Positions 1 through 11,262 of a DNA stretch of 64,000 nt are shown one piece after another. Origin of the DNA: Podocnemis expansa (taxonomy: Eukaryota; Chordata; Testudines; Podocnemididae); the NCBI GenBank assembly GCA_007922195.1, contig ML682067.1:1440357-1504356 (forward strand), read 5' to 3'. Numbering within the stretch: the first letter of the stretch is position 1; each line of letters opens with the position of its first letter. The notes under the pieces are model-generated. The model made no database searches and was not told the origin of the DNA. It worked only from the letters and a program-made list of their open reading frames with translations. A program made the translations under genes and the position numbers.

Positions 1-159
1 CTTGGTAGTAGTGACCATAACATAATAAAAAAGGAACATTTCTGTGGAGGGAACATCACCAAAGCAGCACACCAGAGTAACATTTAATTTCAGAAATGGA
101 AACTACACAAAAATGAAGATGTTAGTTAAATGGAAACCAAAAGGTGCGGTGCCAAAAGT

Positions 160-396
160 CAGCGGTGTTGCCAGTGCCCTGGGTCCTGGTGGGGCCCCTG
201 CTTCTCCCGGTCTCCGGCCGGAGACCCAGGGCCCCACCGCCCACAGCAGTGGCGGCCCCTTCCAGCCCCTTCCTAGGCCAGGTGGCCCCACGGCCGCCAT
301 TTCCTGCCCTGTCCCCAGCTGGGGGTGTGGCCTGCAGTCAGGGGGCGGGGCCTGGGCCAGTGCCCCAGGTCCTTCCCCAGGGCAGTGACACTCCTG
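160..396. mobile_element. hAT-type MITE, GC-rich, in the LINE
   Basis: A 237-bp GC-rich block starts CAGCGGTGT and ends ACACTCCTG, so the termini are imperfect inverted repeats (CAGSRGTGT). It is bounded by an exact 8-bp duplication, ccaaaagt, at 152-159 and 397-404. LINE sequence is continuous across it. An 8-bp duplication with CAG..CTG ends is typical of hAT transposons. Open frames inside it (about 100 aa on both strands) only reflect GC richness and do not look like a protein. Confidence 0.75.
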
Positions 397-1159
397 CCAA
401 AAGTGAAATCCCTGCAAGCTTCATGGAAACTTTTTTAAAGTCACCCTAATAGACACTCAGTTTAAATGTATACCCCAGGTTAAAAAACAAAGTTAGAGAA
501 CTAAAAAGTGCCACTATTGCTAAGCCACAAACTATAAGAAGCAGTTAATGATAAATAATTATCCTTTTAAAAATGGATATTAAATCCTGTTGAGGAAAAC
601 AGAATGGAGCGTAAACTCTGGCAATGATGTATAAAATATAATTAGGAAGGCCAAAAAAGAATGTCAAGAACAGCTACCCAAGGACTCAAAAAGTAACAAC
701 AATGAAAATCTTGGGTACCTTAGAATTAGGAAGCCTGCTAAACAACAAATAGATGATCAAGATGCTAAAGGATAACTCAAGGAAGACAAGGCTATTGAGG
801 AGAAACTAAATTAGCTCTTTTCATTGTTCTTCATGACTGAGGATGTGAGGGACATACCCAAACCTGAGCCATTCTTTTTAGGTGACAAATCTGAGGATCT
901 ATCTCATGTTGAGGTGTCAGAGAAGATTTTGGAACAAGTTGATAAATTAAACAGTAACAAATCAGTAGGTTGAAAATATAGTAAAGTACAGAATTACCAG
1001 AAACATACGTGAATGCTATTTATTGAGGAAAAGTAAATATAGTTTTTAATAAAGATAAATCATGCTTTGCCAGTCTACTAGAATTCTTGAGAGGATCAAT
1101 AAGCATGTGAATTAGTGTATATAATGTATTTAGATTTTCAGAAAGTCTTTGACAAGGTT

Positions 1160-1370
1160 GAAATTTCCAGAGGGGTAGCTGTATTAGTCTGTGTACAGCA
1201 AAAACAATGAGAGTCCTGTGGCACCCTACAGTCTAACAGATTTCTTCAGGCATAAACTTTTGTGGGCTCCAATTCACTTCTGCATCTGACCAAGTGGGTT
1301 GGAGCCCATGAAAGCTTATGCCCGAAAAAAACAGTTAGTCTATAAGGTGCCACACTACTCTGGTTGTTTA
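1160..1370 (+). mobile_element. Head-to-head inverted PLE 3' tail inserted in LINE
   Basis: The left arm (about 1165-1280) is the minus-strand PLE tail (gtagctgtattagtctg, then cctgtggcacc). The right arm (about 1281-1370) is the plus-strand tail (gcatctgaccaagtggg, gaaagcttatgcccg, gttagtctataaggtgcc). The insertion is bounded by gacaaggtt at 1151-1159 and 1371-1379, and LINE sequence continues across it. The right arm lacks the most terminal 3' segment. It is assigned to PLE because the same tail follows the GIY-YIG ORF near 33.9 kb. Confidence 0.8.
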
Positions 1371-2325
1371 GACAAGGTTCTTCACCAAAAGCTCTTAAGC
1401 AAAATAAACTACCCTGGGATAAGAGGAAAGATCCTCTCCTGGATCAGCAATTGATTACAAGATAGGAAATTAAGGGTAGGAATAAATAGTCACTTTTCAG
1501 AATGGAGAGAGGCAAACAGTGGTGACCTCCAGGGGCCTCTTCTAGGACCAATACCATTCAAAATATTCTAAATGATCTGGAAAAAGGGGTAAACAGTGAG
1601 GTGGCAAATTTTTCAGATGACACAAAACTACTCAAGATAGTTAACTCCAAAGCCGACTATGAAGAGTAGTAAAGGAGTGTCACAAAACTGGGTGATGGGG
1701 CAACAAAATGGCAGACAAAATTCAATGTTGGTAAATGTGAAATAAAGCACTCTGGCAAACAATCTCAACTGTACATGTAAAATGATAGAAACTAAGTTAG
1801 CCGTTAACACTCAAGGAAGAGACCTTGGAGTCATTGTGGATAGTTCTCTGAAAACACCCACTCAGTTTGCAGCAGCAGTCAAAAAAGATAATAGAATGTA
1901 ATCATTAGGAAAGGGAGAGAGAGAACAAGGCAGAAAATATGTTATTGTTTCCTTATAAATCCATTATTCACGCAAATCTTAGATCTTGTGTGCAGATCTG
2001 CTCACCACATCCAGAAAAAGATATATTGGAATCAGGAAAGGGCAACTGAAATGATTAGGGATATGGAACAGGTTTCATTTGAAAAGAGATTTAAATAAGA
2101 TTGTGATTTTTCAGCAGAAAAAGAGATGACAGGCAGATAGAAGGGTGATATGGGTCTATAAAAGCATGATGGGTGTGGAAAAAGTAAATAAAGAAATGTT
2201 ATTTACTCTTTCTCATATTACAAAAAACTAAGGGTCACCAAACAACTTTAATAGGCAGAAGGTTTAAAATGAAGAGAAGGAAGTATTTCTTCACACAATG
2301 CACGTCATCCTATGGAATTCCTTGC

Positions 2326-3731
2326 CAGACAGCATAACACTTGGCTGATGCGGCATATCATGGTGTCAGACACCATCATGTGGTCTAGGGACACCTACAC
2401 AGGACACATCACTAGACACAGGCAATACCAGAAGGAACGAGCCAGAGTACAATGGAAAAGCAATGCAGAAAAGCCTTTGTTTTGTGGATTGTATTGTCCA
2501 AAGGACTAACTAACATGAATTTATCATTCAATAAAGGACAATCAGCACTCATTGCTGCTTCCCACTAACCAGCCTCAGTATTTCTTTTGCATGAGTGATG
2601 TACCCAAATGTCTGAATGCTTAAATCTCAACTGTATCATTGAATTGATCATCCTTAATCTGGAATATTGCAGATTATGTTCTCTTTGTATTGTATGACTT
2701 TCAACCAAATCTGATACCTTCTGGATAGTCTATGCATTATTCCAAGAGGTACAAAAATGCTTTCCTTCAAAAACTTTGTATCTGATCTTTTTATAACATT
2801 AGCGTCAACAAAAACTTTTAAATCTGTTCTTATTGAATCCAGGAGTAATGAAACATTGTCATCCTTATCGTATGAGTAAAAGGAACCAGGAATCCTTTCT
2901 CTGCCATTGTTTAAAGACAATGCAGATCAGACTCAACTGGAAGGCATTGTTTCTGTCCAGTAGCTACTGAAGCTGAAATCATTGTTTACCAGGTTTAGTA
3001 GCTGTACCCAGGCCTGGTGAGGGGACAGTCTTGTTGTGAAACACAGCACAGAGGCTGTAGTCGCAGTGAGGTTCTCCATGACCTGCTGCAATTACTAAGA
3101 ACAGGTGTAAGCTGTAAAACATAAGACCACCATACTGCAGAGATGGCAGACAATGGCCCCAGTGAGCAGCAGCAAGCAGTAGCAGAGATAATAGCAGTTG
3201 AAATGAGCAGCAATTGGTGTCAGAGAACCTAAGCAGCCAAGGTGGCAGTGAGTGGCAAGCAGTAGCAGAGACAGTGGGCAACAGCTGCAGCAGTGACATT
3301 GCTTGACCCCTTCTCTTTCAGCAGTGGGAGGTGAACACATATCAGTGCACCCCTGAATTCTTAGACGTCACACAGCCAGCTGCAAGTGGAGTGCAGCAGA
3401 GGGAATGAGTGGCATTTGTCCATTGTGCATTGCATGGGGCGAAATGGAGGCAAAGAATGCTGCCTGATATACTGTGAGATAGATATTTAGTTGTAGTTTG
3501 CATACCTTTGACTCATCATCACTGTGTTTTCCCAAATGAATGCTCAGTTCCCTCTCCATTTTAATAAAAGCTTTCTTTCTGTGTGCTTGTGAATGGAGGA
3601 GACTTGCCTCTTAGACATAGCCAGTGCTGTTTAGTTTCCCAGGTTACCGTGCAGGGGCTCAAGACAGATCTGTTTCTCAATGTTAGCACCTGACAGATGG
3701 GTTACACATATGGGGACTTCAGTGTACCCTT
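2326..3731. other. No recognised gene or repeat
   Basis: The first 650 bases are AT-rich. Then 3000-3300 is a CAG/CAA-rich stretch (repeated 'agcagtagcagag') that gives serine/leucine-rich antisense frames of no apparent merit. An 88-aa minus frame at 2654-2920 is unrecognised. This is probably old repeat or single-copy DNA. Confidence 0.4.
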
Positions 3732-3863
3732 TCAAGCACCTGGTGTAGTGGGATTTTCTCCCATAAAAGCTCATGCGAGAAATAAATTTGTTAGACTTTT
3801 AAGTGCCACCAGACTCCTTGTTTGTTTTGCTGAACTAAACTAACACAGCCACCCCTTTGGAAC
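3732..3863 (+). repeat. PLE 3' tail, 5'-truncated
   Basis: Plus-strand tail with the usual order: gtgggattttctccca, aaagctcatgcg, aataaatttgttagac, aagtgccacc, tttgttttgctgaac, then the terminal acccctttgg. It matches the 3' UTR of the GIY-YIG-bearing copy near 33.9 kb. No inverted arm is visible. Confidence 0.75.
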
Positions 3864-4503
3864 TTTTAGCAAAAAAACCTAAAAATTCTGGGCAAAATTC
3901 TGGTTCCGTTCAAATAAATGGAGTTTTAACACTAACTTCAAATAGGACTTGGTTTTGGGCTTTGGTGTTCTTGACCACCTTCTTGACAGCAAAGTCACCC
4001 TCTGTATTGCAAAGTCACTCTCTGCACTGCAAAGCTTGATTAATTTTTAAATAACAATTTTAAAATTTAAGTGTTAGAGATGGAAAGATTGTGAGAAAAA
4101 TCTTGTCACATTTTTGTTGGTTAAAATGGTACAAATAAATAGTAATATGTATTTGTAGAACACCTGCCCACTGTACCATATTTTCTGATTCCTGTTTTCA
4201 CATGCAATTTCCTTGTACCATCCCCCCAATATTATACTGTAACAGTTGCACACAGAAACAAAGTTTATATAAGTCCTTCATACTAGCTGAGTCAAATAAT
4301 CAGAAACACTGGAATATAAAAACTCCTTCACAGCATCCGAAGTTGTAAGACCTTACTGAAAGGGCTTAATACAAGTCTCACTGCCCCATGGCCTGGTAAC
4401 TTTCTACTCCACAGATCAGATATGCTTTCCTAGAACCAAGATAAATTAATATAATGTGCAAAGAATGTTTTAACTATGCACTCCCAAATACTTATGAAAC
4501 AAA
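3864..4503. other. No recognised feature
   Basis: AT-rich sequence without coding potential or repeat structure that I can identify. Confidence 0.4.
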
Positions 4504-4866
4504 GGCTACGTTCGCACACAGGGAGTTATTTCGATACAAGTTGTTTTGAAACAACTTGTATCAAAATAACGCCTTATTTTGAAATAAGTTAATTCAAATT
4601 AAGAAAATGTTAATTTGAATTAAGGAAAAAAGCTCAAAGTGAAAGAGCAAGTTCGAACAACAGTTATTTCAAAACGAGTCACCGTTGTTTCGAAACAACA
4701 TGTTCTGATGGGATTGTTTCAAAACAATCATTTCGAAACAACATTGTTTCGTCACCAAATGGGGTTTAAGTTGTTTCGAAACAACGGTACATCGTGTGAT
4801 CGTGCCGTTTCTTATTTCGAAACAACCTCTGTTGTTTCGAAATAAGACTGCCGTGTGAACACACCC
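4504..4866. mobile_element. Palindromic MITE with TTTCGAAA modules, copy 1
   Basis: Termini are inverted: ggctacgttcgcacacag on the left and ctgccgtgtgaacacaccc on the right. The interior is a chain of small perfect or near-perfect palindromes, such as ttgtttcgaaacaa, tacaagttgttttgaaacaacttgta and cttatttcgaaa. An 'aaa' trinucleotide flanks both ends. Two relatives lie at 13874-14382 and 58938-59313. It encodes no protein, so it must be non-autonomous. This copy keeps many TTTCGAAA cores that are TTTTGAAA in the other two, which suggests less CpG decay. Confidence 0.75.
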
Positions 4867-5477
4867 AAAGAGATGGAACACTATTGGTGCTAACTGACCA
4901 TTCAATTTGACAGTTAGTGTTTCTGCATTTATATAAGCTGTTATATGTGCAACCTTTTAAACATTTTCAGGAAAGAAATCTGTAGCCCATACACTAAAAA
5001 TGCACACTAGCTTTCAGCCTTTTACGATCAGAGATCAGACACAGAGGTGAATGCGTCTCCATGTCAAGTGTTATGGGTGAAATTCACTCATAAACACACC
5101 TTGTACAATGACTGACTATACAGATGTGGGGAGACACTACACAGTGGTTTTGGGGCACAGTCTGCACATACAGGATGGGTTAGTTCCACAGTCATGATTA
5201 CTATTCCAACTCAAGGGCTAAACTAGCTACAACAATCCCTGCTCATGTCTTACAAGAAGTTCAGAGACTCTGAATTCACCTAGTCACAGATCCACTGGCC
5301 CATCTTCTATCCCACTCCAGCTCACCCCAGAGTTCAACTCACTCATGCACAGGTGATACAGTCCCCTGGTACACCAGCGTGTTTACTTCTCCCTTGTAAT
5401 GCAGCAAAATCACATTGGGCCTGCTGCATTACAGGGGCTTCCTTCATAAACTTAACCCAGGAATTCTAATTATATAA
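4867..5477. other. No recognised feature
   Basis: Mixed-composition sequence between the palindromic MITE and the solo LTR. I see no coding or repeat signal. Confidence 0.4.
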
Positions 5478-6282
5478 TGTTAGGGAATATTTGATATTAG
5501 ATATTAGGGATCTAACTCTGTGATAGAACAATAGGAAAGATGCTATAGCATAGGCCTCATAGGGGCTGTAGTTAGCCGTGGTCATGGGGTCGTTTCTCGG
5601 GCAAGGCTATATATCTAATTATCTTGAACAAGCTGCCTAGGTTGCCACTTAAAATTTGTTATCTCCCCTCTCTCACGCTTTGTGCTCAGCCATCCGAATA
5701 GGGAATGTGGGCTACAAGGTCTCATCTATGCTGAGAACGAAAAGGGAGTATCATCTCCTATCTTTTGCTCACTATCCCTGGCTTCAAGGCCTCTCTAAAT
5801 TGTAAGGTCAGTGTCTCTGGGCCGAAGTTAATGAGTTTGCAGGTACTGCGGCTGCCCAGGTTCATGCAAATGATAACAACAGTAAACAGAGGCAGGAATA
5901 ATGGTATGCATCCTATAATCATTAATATGTGTTTAATAATGTTAATGTAACCATAGAAGGGTCTGTAAACGCTGTCAATCATGTAAACATTATCATAGCA
6001 TTATCATGCTGTAGAGAACAAAAATGTGGTGGTGCTGCTGATCGGGGCTGGCTCTCAGCCTCCCTTCTCTAAGGGTGAGGGGGCCTGCTGCTCGATGGGC
6101 TAACCTCTCTGGGTTACCCTTTGATGCAGTACTCTTTGTTGCTCAGCTGACCAATAAAGAAATCTGAACCACACCTCGTTCTCTGTGCATTGGAGTCTCA
6201 GCTGGGAACGGGCCTTCATCATCAAGGGGATCAGGGGTCTCTCTTTCCGGATTGAGAGCCCTGATTTATTTGTTCCCCAACA
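5478..6282 (+). mobile_element. Solo LTR of a retrovirus-like or gypsy-like element
   Basis: An 805-bp unit begins TGTTAGGGAA and ends TTCCCCAACA, a 9/10 inverted repeat with TG...CA ends. AATAAA lies at 6153-6158, followed after about 125 bp by the right end, as expected for R/U5. Flanking tetranucleotides are ataa (5474-5477) and gtaa (6283-6286), a 3/4 match for a 4-bp duplication. No internal coding region adjoins it, so it is a solo LTR. A hydrophobic minus-strand frame at 5758-5982 lies inside it and is judged incidental. The superfamily cannot be fixed from an LTR alone. Confidence 0.7.
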
Positions 6283-7843
6283 GTAACCAGATGTTAAAGT
6301 GGGCCAGAATGTGGCAGAACGCCATCCTGGGGCTCACTATTTTTAGGGGCTCAGTGTTCTGGGGCCCCTAAAAATAGAAAATGAAGCCAGAACACTGCAT
6401 TCCAGGCTCACCATTGAAAAATAGCAGGCCTCGGAATGCAGCATTCTTGTTCTATGTTCTATTTTTGGGGGTTGAATGCTGGGTCCCTAAAAATAGCAGG
6501 CCCTGGAGCTGTGTTTCGTGTTTCAGCAGGCAGGGGCAGCAGCAGGGGCCAGGGGTGTTGCTGGGGGACTCAAGTCCTGCCCCAAACCCCTCCCCTTCCA
6601 GGCCCCGCCCCAACCTGGGACCTGCAGCCTCCTCCCCAGCCACGCTGCTGCTCCAACCCGGGGCCTACTGGCTTCACCTCCCCAGCAGTGCCACCACTGG
6701 TAAGTTTTGGTGCAGCCCAGCTCACGCTGGGGGAGGGTATTGGAGCCAAGAGGTGGGGCACTGGCATGTGGAGAGGGAAGGAACTGGAGTCCAGGAGGGC
6801 CCACTCACATGAGAATGTTCCACCCCCCCCCTTATACTTTATGCCCTTTATATAACCCACAATGCACAGGAAAATAATCTCTCCACCGTGCCAACATTGA
6901 ACATAAACATCCTTTATCAGAAACCCAAACGCCACTCCAAACATACCACCACTGATTTTTCAGTATCACAACTTATTCCAGGCAATGGTAAAAATTATTA
7001 AATGTTATTGTACTAGACAAGCCACTTACCTCAGATAAACTTCTTGCTCCATTGCTTTTGTTATTTTTTCTTCCAAGAGTCCATCCCACATTAAGTGAGC
7101 AGGTTGAGATATTTGACCATGATAATCTTGCCTCTTCTCACTGCTAGATGGGCACCTCCTGCTGCTCTTCCAGGGAATTAGCTCACGTTGACACCCCATC
7201 TGAGACTTGTGCTCCATCATGCTGCGGGGTCCACTGGAAGTCTTCCTCACTGTCACCAAGACAGACCACATCATCTCCATAACCTGGACCTCCAGCTAAG
7301 CCTCACTCTTATTCCCACCCCTCCCCACACCTTCAGGGGATTCTGCAGTCCTGTCTCTGCACTTATTTCAGTGTTGGCTATAGTTCACTTCTATTCTGGC
7401 AGTCTGGCAAAGGCGGAGAGGGACCCAGGTCCACCCACTACTCTAGGTCCCAGCTCAGCGACCCTATATGTGTCCAATTTTCACCGCTTCTCCCCCAACT
7501 TCTCCACAAATTTTCCTGGGCCACTTCCCCACAGCCTTAGTGCCTCTGTCACCCTTGTTTCAGGGCCTTGGCTCCTCTCAGTCCAGTGTCCTAGACCTCT
7601 GTCACGTTCGAGTGCCTGGGAGGTACAAACTCTGCCCTGCTCCACTCCCTATTATAGCAGGCTTCCTAGCCATGATTGACTGCTTCACTACTCCCGCCCA
7701 TTGGTTGCCACTCCCAGGGGACCTCTTTACCCCTTCCTAGACAGAAAAGGACAGACACACCACTACATTGGCCATAAACTTCCTATTCTGGAAATGTGTT
7801 TTCAAAACTAAAACATGCAAACAATTTTAAGTGCAAGCTAGAT
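6283..7843. other. GC-rich intergenic block, unclassified
   Basis: 6330-6510 holds several inverted copies of a cctaaaaatag motif (listed separately). 6520-6830 is very C/G-rich and gives overlapping spurious frames on both strands. On the minus strand, an 84-aa frame (7280-7026) is followed by the string gaggtaagtgg, which fits a splice donor consensus, but I see no matching acceptor or known domain. 7290-7740 is C-rich with no recognised content. Confidence 0.4.
6336..6505. repeat. Inverted ctatttttagggg / cccctaaaaatag motif cluster
   Basis: The motif ctatttttag (or its complement) occurs at about 6339, 6366, 6417 (degenerate), 6459 and 6486. Each sits near a 'cagtgttctgg' or 'agaacactgcattcc' block. 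The same arrangement is seen at 8025-8125 inside the hAT element. The function, if any, is unknown. Confidence 0.55.
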
Positions 7844-8966
7844 CAGTGGTTCCCAACCAGTGCGCCGGAGCACACTGGTGTGCCACGGGAACACCCAAAG
7901 TGCGCCGCGAACATCCCCAAGAGCTGGGACTAAAGTTCCCTCCATGCTCAGCTGAGCTACCTGGCTTGTGCAGGGCTGGAAAAAGGCAGGGGTTAAAGTA
8001 AGAGGGAAGGCACTGGAACACAGTTCTGGGGCCCCCTATTTTTAGACAGGCAGTGTTCCAGTTCCCCTAAAAATAGAGGAAGGCACTGGAACACAGAGTT
8101 CCAGGGGTCCCCCTAAAAATAGCAGGAGCAGCTAAGACACACCGTTCAGGTGGCTCTGCTTTAAACCTGGCTCCATCTTATGCCCAGCCGGCAGAGAGCT
8201 GGGGGAGGCTGGGAGTGTGTGAAGCTCCCCCTGCAGGGCAGAGCAGCTCCTGTCAGCCTGCCTGCAAACACCCAGGTAAGGGCTTAGGGAGGGTGCTCCT
8301 GGGGGGTTGTGTGGGGCAGGTGTGTGTGTGTGTGTAGCACAGGTGGGTGTGTGGCCGGGCTTGTGGGGTGGCTGGTTGATTGGGGATGTGTGTAGGAGGG
8401 GGGGTTGGATGTCTGTGGGAGGGGGGAGTAGCTGGGGGCTGGAGGCTCCATCACAGGCAGCAGGGTGCTGGGGGGCGGGAGGATGGGACCCACTGGGGTG
8501 GGAGGGAGCAGCAGTGGGGTGAGGATTTGCCCTGGGTGGCAGGGAGCCACTGTGGAGAAGGGGGAAGTGGGTACTGCGCCACGCGCCCCTGCCCTACCTT
8601 CCCACTCCCCAGGTTCCCCCTGCCCCCCCCACAAAGTCACTATTGTCCTCTCTCCTCTCTTGCCACCCTTGTGCTGCTCCCCACATGGCTGCCCTTGTCG
8701 TCTTTTGCCACCCCTGCCCTACTCTGCTCTCCAGACTCACTCCTGCCACTGCACATGACTCCTGACCTCCCCTGTTTTGCCACCCCTGCTCTGCCACCCC
8801 TACTACCCCAAATAGTAGCATTTCTGAAACATTGTGCCATGGTTCATGAATATTCATAAGTAATTTGAGTTAATTTGAATATTCATGAGTTTTTAATGGT
8901 GGTGTGCCTCGAAAACTTTGAAGGTCTCAAGGTGTGCCACGGCAAAGAAAAGGTTGGGAACCACTG
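7844..8966. mobile_element. hAT element, non-autonomous, 1.1 kb
   Basis: Terminal inverted repeats are cagtggttcccaacca at the left and ggttgggaaccactg at the right. A perfect 8-bp target duplication, agctagat, lies at 7836-7843 and 8967-8974. Subterminal blocks also mirror each other (ggtgtgccacggga near the left, aggtgtgccacggc near the right). The interior (8130-8800) is GC- and GT-rich, with a short tgtg run near 8320. No transposase frame is visible, and the 118-159 aa frames are low-complexity. This is the best-delimited DNA transposon in the window. Confidence 0.9.
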
Positions 8967-10227
8967 AGCTAGATCATAAGTGTGCAGCCTTCTGCCTCAG
9001 AATAGGTCTACATTATCTTACTGGACGTTCATTTGGAATAGTCACTCTCAGAACACCAGTCAGAATGTAAGGTAATGAAATACCCCACACACCGGTCAAT
9101 AGATCAGTTTGTACATCTAATAATGAATGTGTGCATGCAGTATCTTAACAGACAAATCCCATTAAGATACTACACACCATACCATACTCACTACCAGGGC
9201 CAGATCAAGACAGGGGCTTTAGGAGCCAGAGCCCTGCACCCCAGCTTAAAGGGGGCCCTGTGACTGTGCCAAAATCCAGCCCCAGACAAGTAACACACTG
9301 CTGCCACCCACCATCAGGCCCCACCTAACCTGCCCACAGTCTGGGGCAGGAACTCTGTGGTCTCTGGCTCAAGGCCCCCCCAGCAGCTGGATGGGCCATG
9401 TATCCTGGACCCCACTCCCCCACCAGGCAAGAGACACTGGACCCTTCCCAACGCCCGCTGTGCTGCAGCCCACCAGCCCCTCCCCATAACACCATCCAAC
9501 AGGAGGAGGCCCTGGTTCCCAGCACCATGTGCTCCAGACACACACCCCCCCATAGCATGATCCACTGGGCTGTGGGCCCTGGCCCCCCATAGTACCCCTA
9601 GACTGTGGACTTGGACACCAGCCCCCTCCTGCAGCACTGGCAGGGCCAAGCTGCCCCATATCCAGGCTGAGTGCCACTGCAGTAGGGGGGACCTCACAAG
9701 AGTGGGCAGCCAGGCCCCCCCCCCACCCCCAGGACCTCGATCAAGCCCTGTTCAATACAAGAGAATGCAGGAGACTCTAAATTGCTTTAAGTACAGTAAC
9801 TTGATCTCAACACGAAATGAATTTGATGACTTCCAAATCTGTTCACAACTTTAATGATTACTGTTTTTCTCCTCCCCTTTCCCCTGGCTCCCACACCCCA
9901 TTATAGCTTAGCACCTCCACAACAGGCACTAACTAAATGCCATACTTAATAAAACTTGCAATGACAAGCTGTTTTTCCTCTGACACCCAGCAGTACCAAA
10001 CTATGTAGTAAAGTAAGGGAACGCTACAGGAGTTAGGAAAGAATCTTTTAAATGGACCATGGGAGTAGCATCGAAACCACTCTCTGGCCACCGCTGCAGC
10101 ATCCAAGCTACAGTATTCCCCCCCCCCCCCCACACACACACACCCCTTTTGTGTGAGTATACCTTCCATACAGGCTCAGGAACAAAGAAATGGCTAGCAC
10201 TGCAGCTTTGCATATGCAGCAGACCAT
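8967..10227. other. Unclassified, with a G/C-rich 'gggccagat' dispersed repeat at about 9197-9735
   Basis: 9197-9300 (cagggccagatcaagac, then aaagggggccctgtgactg) resembles a dispersed repeat whose relatives begin at 28343, 14777 and, inverted, 16680. 9300-9735 is C-rich low complexity and the source of many false frames. 10116-10144 is a poly-C run followed by a short (CA)n. The remainder shows nothing recognisable. Confidence 0.4.
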
Positions 10228-10589
10228 GGTCTTCTTCAAGCACTGCTCAGAGTCATTCAGTAATAGGTGTATCCATGATGCAGCACATGATTGGTCGGAA
10301 ACTTTTTGCCCTAGCCTGTCAGAAGAGGGCTGGCAGTCACAGCTCCCTATAGCACCCCGTGGCTATATACGTGGCCACTGCCCGGCCCCCCCCCCTCCTC
10401 AGTTCCATTTTGTCCACCCCAGCGATGGTTTGTGGAACAGCCCACTCCTTGCAATTGCACAAGCAGCCTGTCTCCTTCGTTTATGAGCCAGCAGCTTGAC
10501 TGGGAACACCTCTTTGTGGATGCTCTTCCTTGGAAGACTGTTCCCTCTTCTGAGCGCCTGTTGGAGCAGCAACACCGCTCCACTCCGCC

Positions 10590-11231
10590 ATGCCAGGGTT
10601 TAAACATTGTGCTGTCTGCGGCAGGGCCTTCCTGCAGGACAAGCACCACATGAAGTGCCTTCAGTGCCTCAGCGAAGCCCAGTTGGTCACCTCCTGCTCC
10701 ATCTGTCTGTCCTTCAAACCTAGGACAATAAGAGACAGGGAGAAAAGGCGCCGTGTGTTGGCCTCAGGGCAGGTGCAGCAGCCCACCCCCAAGGCTTCGG
10801 GGTCTCCTCCGGCACTGCATGCCTCTTCAGCACCGGAACCCTCCTGGCACCGCTCAGTGCGGGGCCACAGAAAGGCAGGCTTGGTACTGGTCCTGGTACT
10901 GTGCCACCGGCACCGGCCCAGGTCTCCCTCTCTGGGGTCACTAGGGGACTGCAAGGAGTCAGTGCCGCTCCCTACTACACCAGAGGCATTCAAGGCAGCA
11001 AAGGTGCTCCTCTTATTGCAGACACCGCCCTCCCCAGTACTCTCCAAGAGAAGGGGTAAGCCGGCCTTTGCCTCCAGGGCCTGGCCCCGCAAAGGGCACC
11101 AAACACCCTCTCTGGTCTCGGTCCTGAGTTTCCCGGCACCGGAGCCCCCTAGCCAGAGCCCTGGTACTGTTGAGCTTTCTCCTTGGCACCATATCACCTT
11201 GCCATCTCCAACACCGTCATCATGGTCCTGA
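10590..11231 (+). pseudogene. DIRS gag-like ORF1, N-terminal half
   Basis: The frame begins with a Cys-rich segment: C-x2-C near residues 7-10, C-x2-C near 24-27 and C-x2-C near 37-40. A basic stretch (residues about 47-57, R-E-K-R-R-R) and a long Ser/Pro-rich linker follow. This order is typical of ORF1 in vertebrate DIRS elements, which is thought to be the structural gag-like protein. The frame ends at 11231, and the matching C-terminal half lies 32 bases on in another frame, so at least one indel separates them. The ATG at 10590 directly precedes the Cys motifs and is the natural start. The overlapping 235-aa minus-strand frame is a shadow. Confidence 0.7.
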
Positions 11232-11262
11232 GCGGCTTCCTCTCCTTTGAGTCTGGAGGAGG

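Larger units (their letters stand above)
1..2325 (+). repeat. Decayed CR1/L3-like LINE, sense strand, runs off the left edge
   Basis: Non-LTR retrotransposon remnant with no long open frame. At about 1123-1159 the bases translate to Y-L-D-F-x-K-x-F-D, the reverse-transcriptase motif A of CR1-type elements. At about 1560-1640 a second block reads as the S/A-D-D-T-K-L (motif C) region in broken frame. Around 1820-1880 is the conserved stretch encoding 'gVivDssLktp'. Sequence before the motifs (1-143 and 405-800) has the look of the upstream LINE coding region. The element is split by a hAT MITE (160-396) and a PLE insertion (1160-1370), and it resumes cleanly after each. Recognisable LINE sequence stops near 2325. 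The exact CR1/L3 subfamily is not determined. Confidence 0.8.

Noticed and set aside
3000..3340. CAG/CAA-rich stretch as a polyglutamine or Leu-rich gene
   Set aside because: Frames are short, overlap in several phases, and lack any splice or domain support.
5758..5982. Hydrophobic antisense frame that resembles a membrane segment
   Set aside because: It lies in the U3 of a solo LTR on the opposite strand, and nothing supports an envelope-like gene.
6381..6944. Several frames of 90-143 aa on both strands
   Set aside because: GC-rich low-complexity DNA gives long frames by chance, and all six phases are nearly open.
8284..8859. 118-159 aa frames in the hAT interior
   Set aside because: Gly/Trp- and Pro/Ser-rich shadows of GT- and C-rich sequence in a transposon, with no transposase motif.
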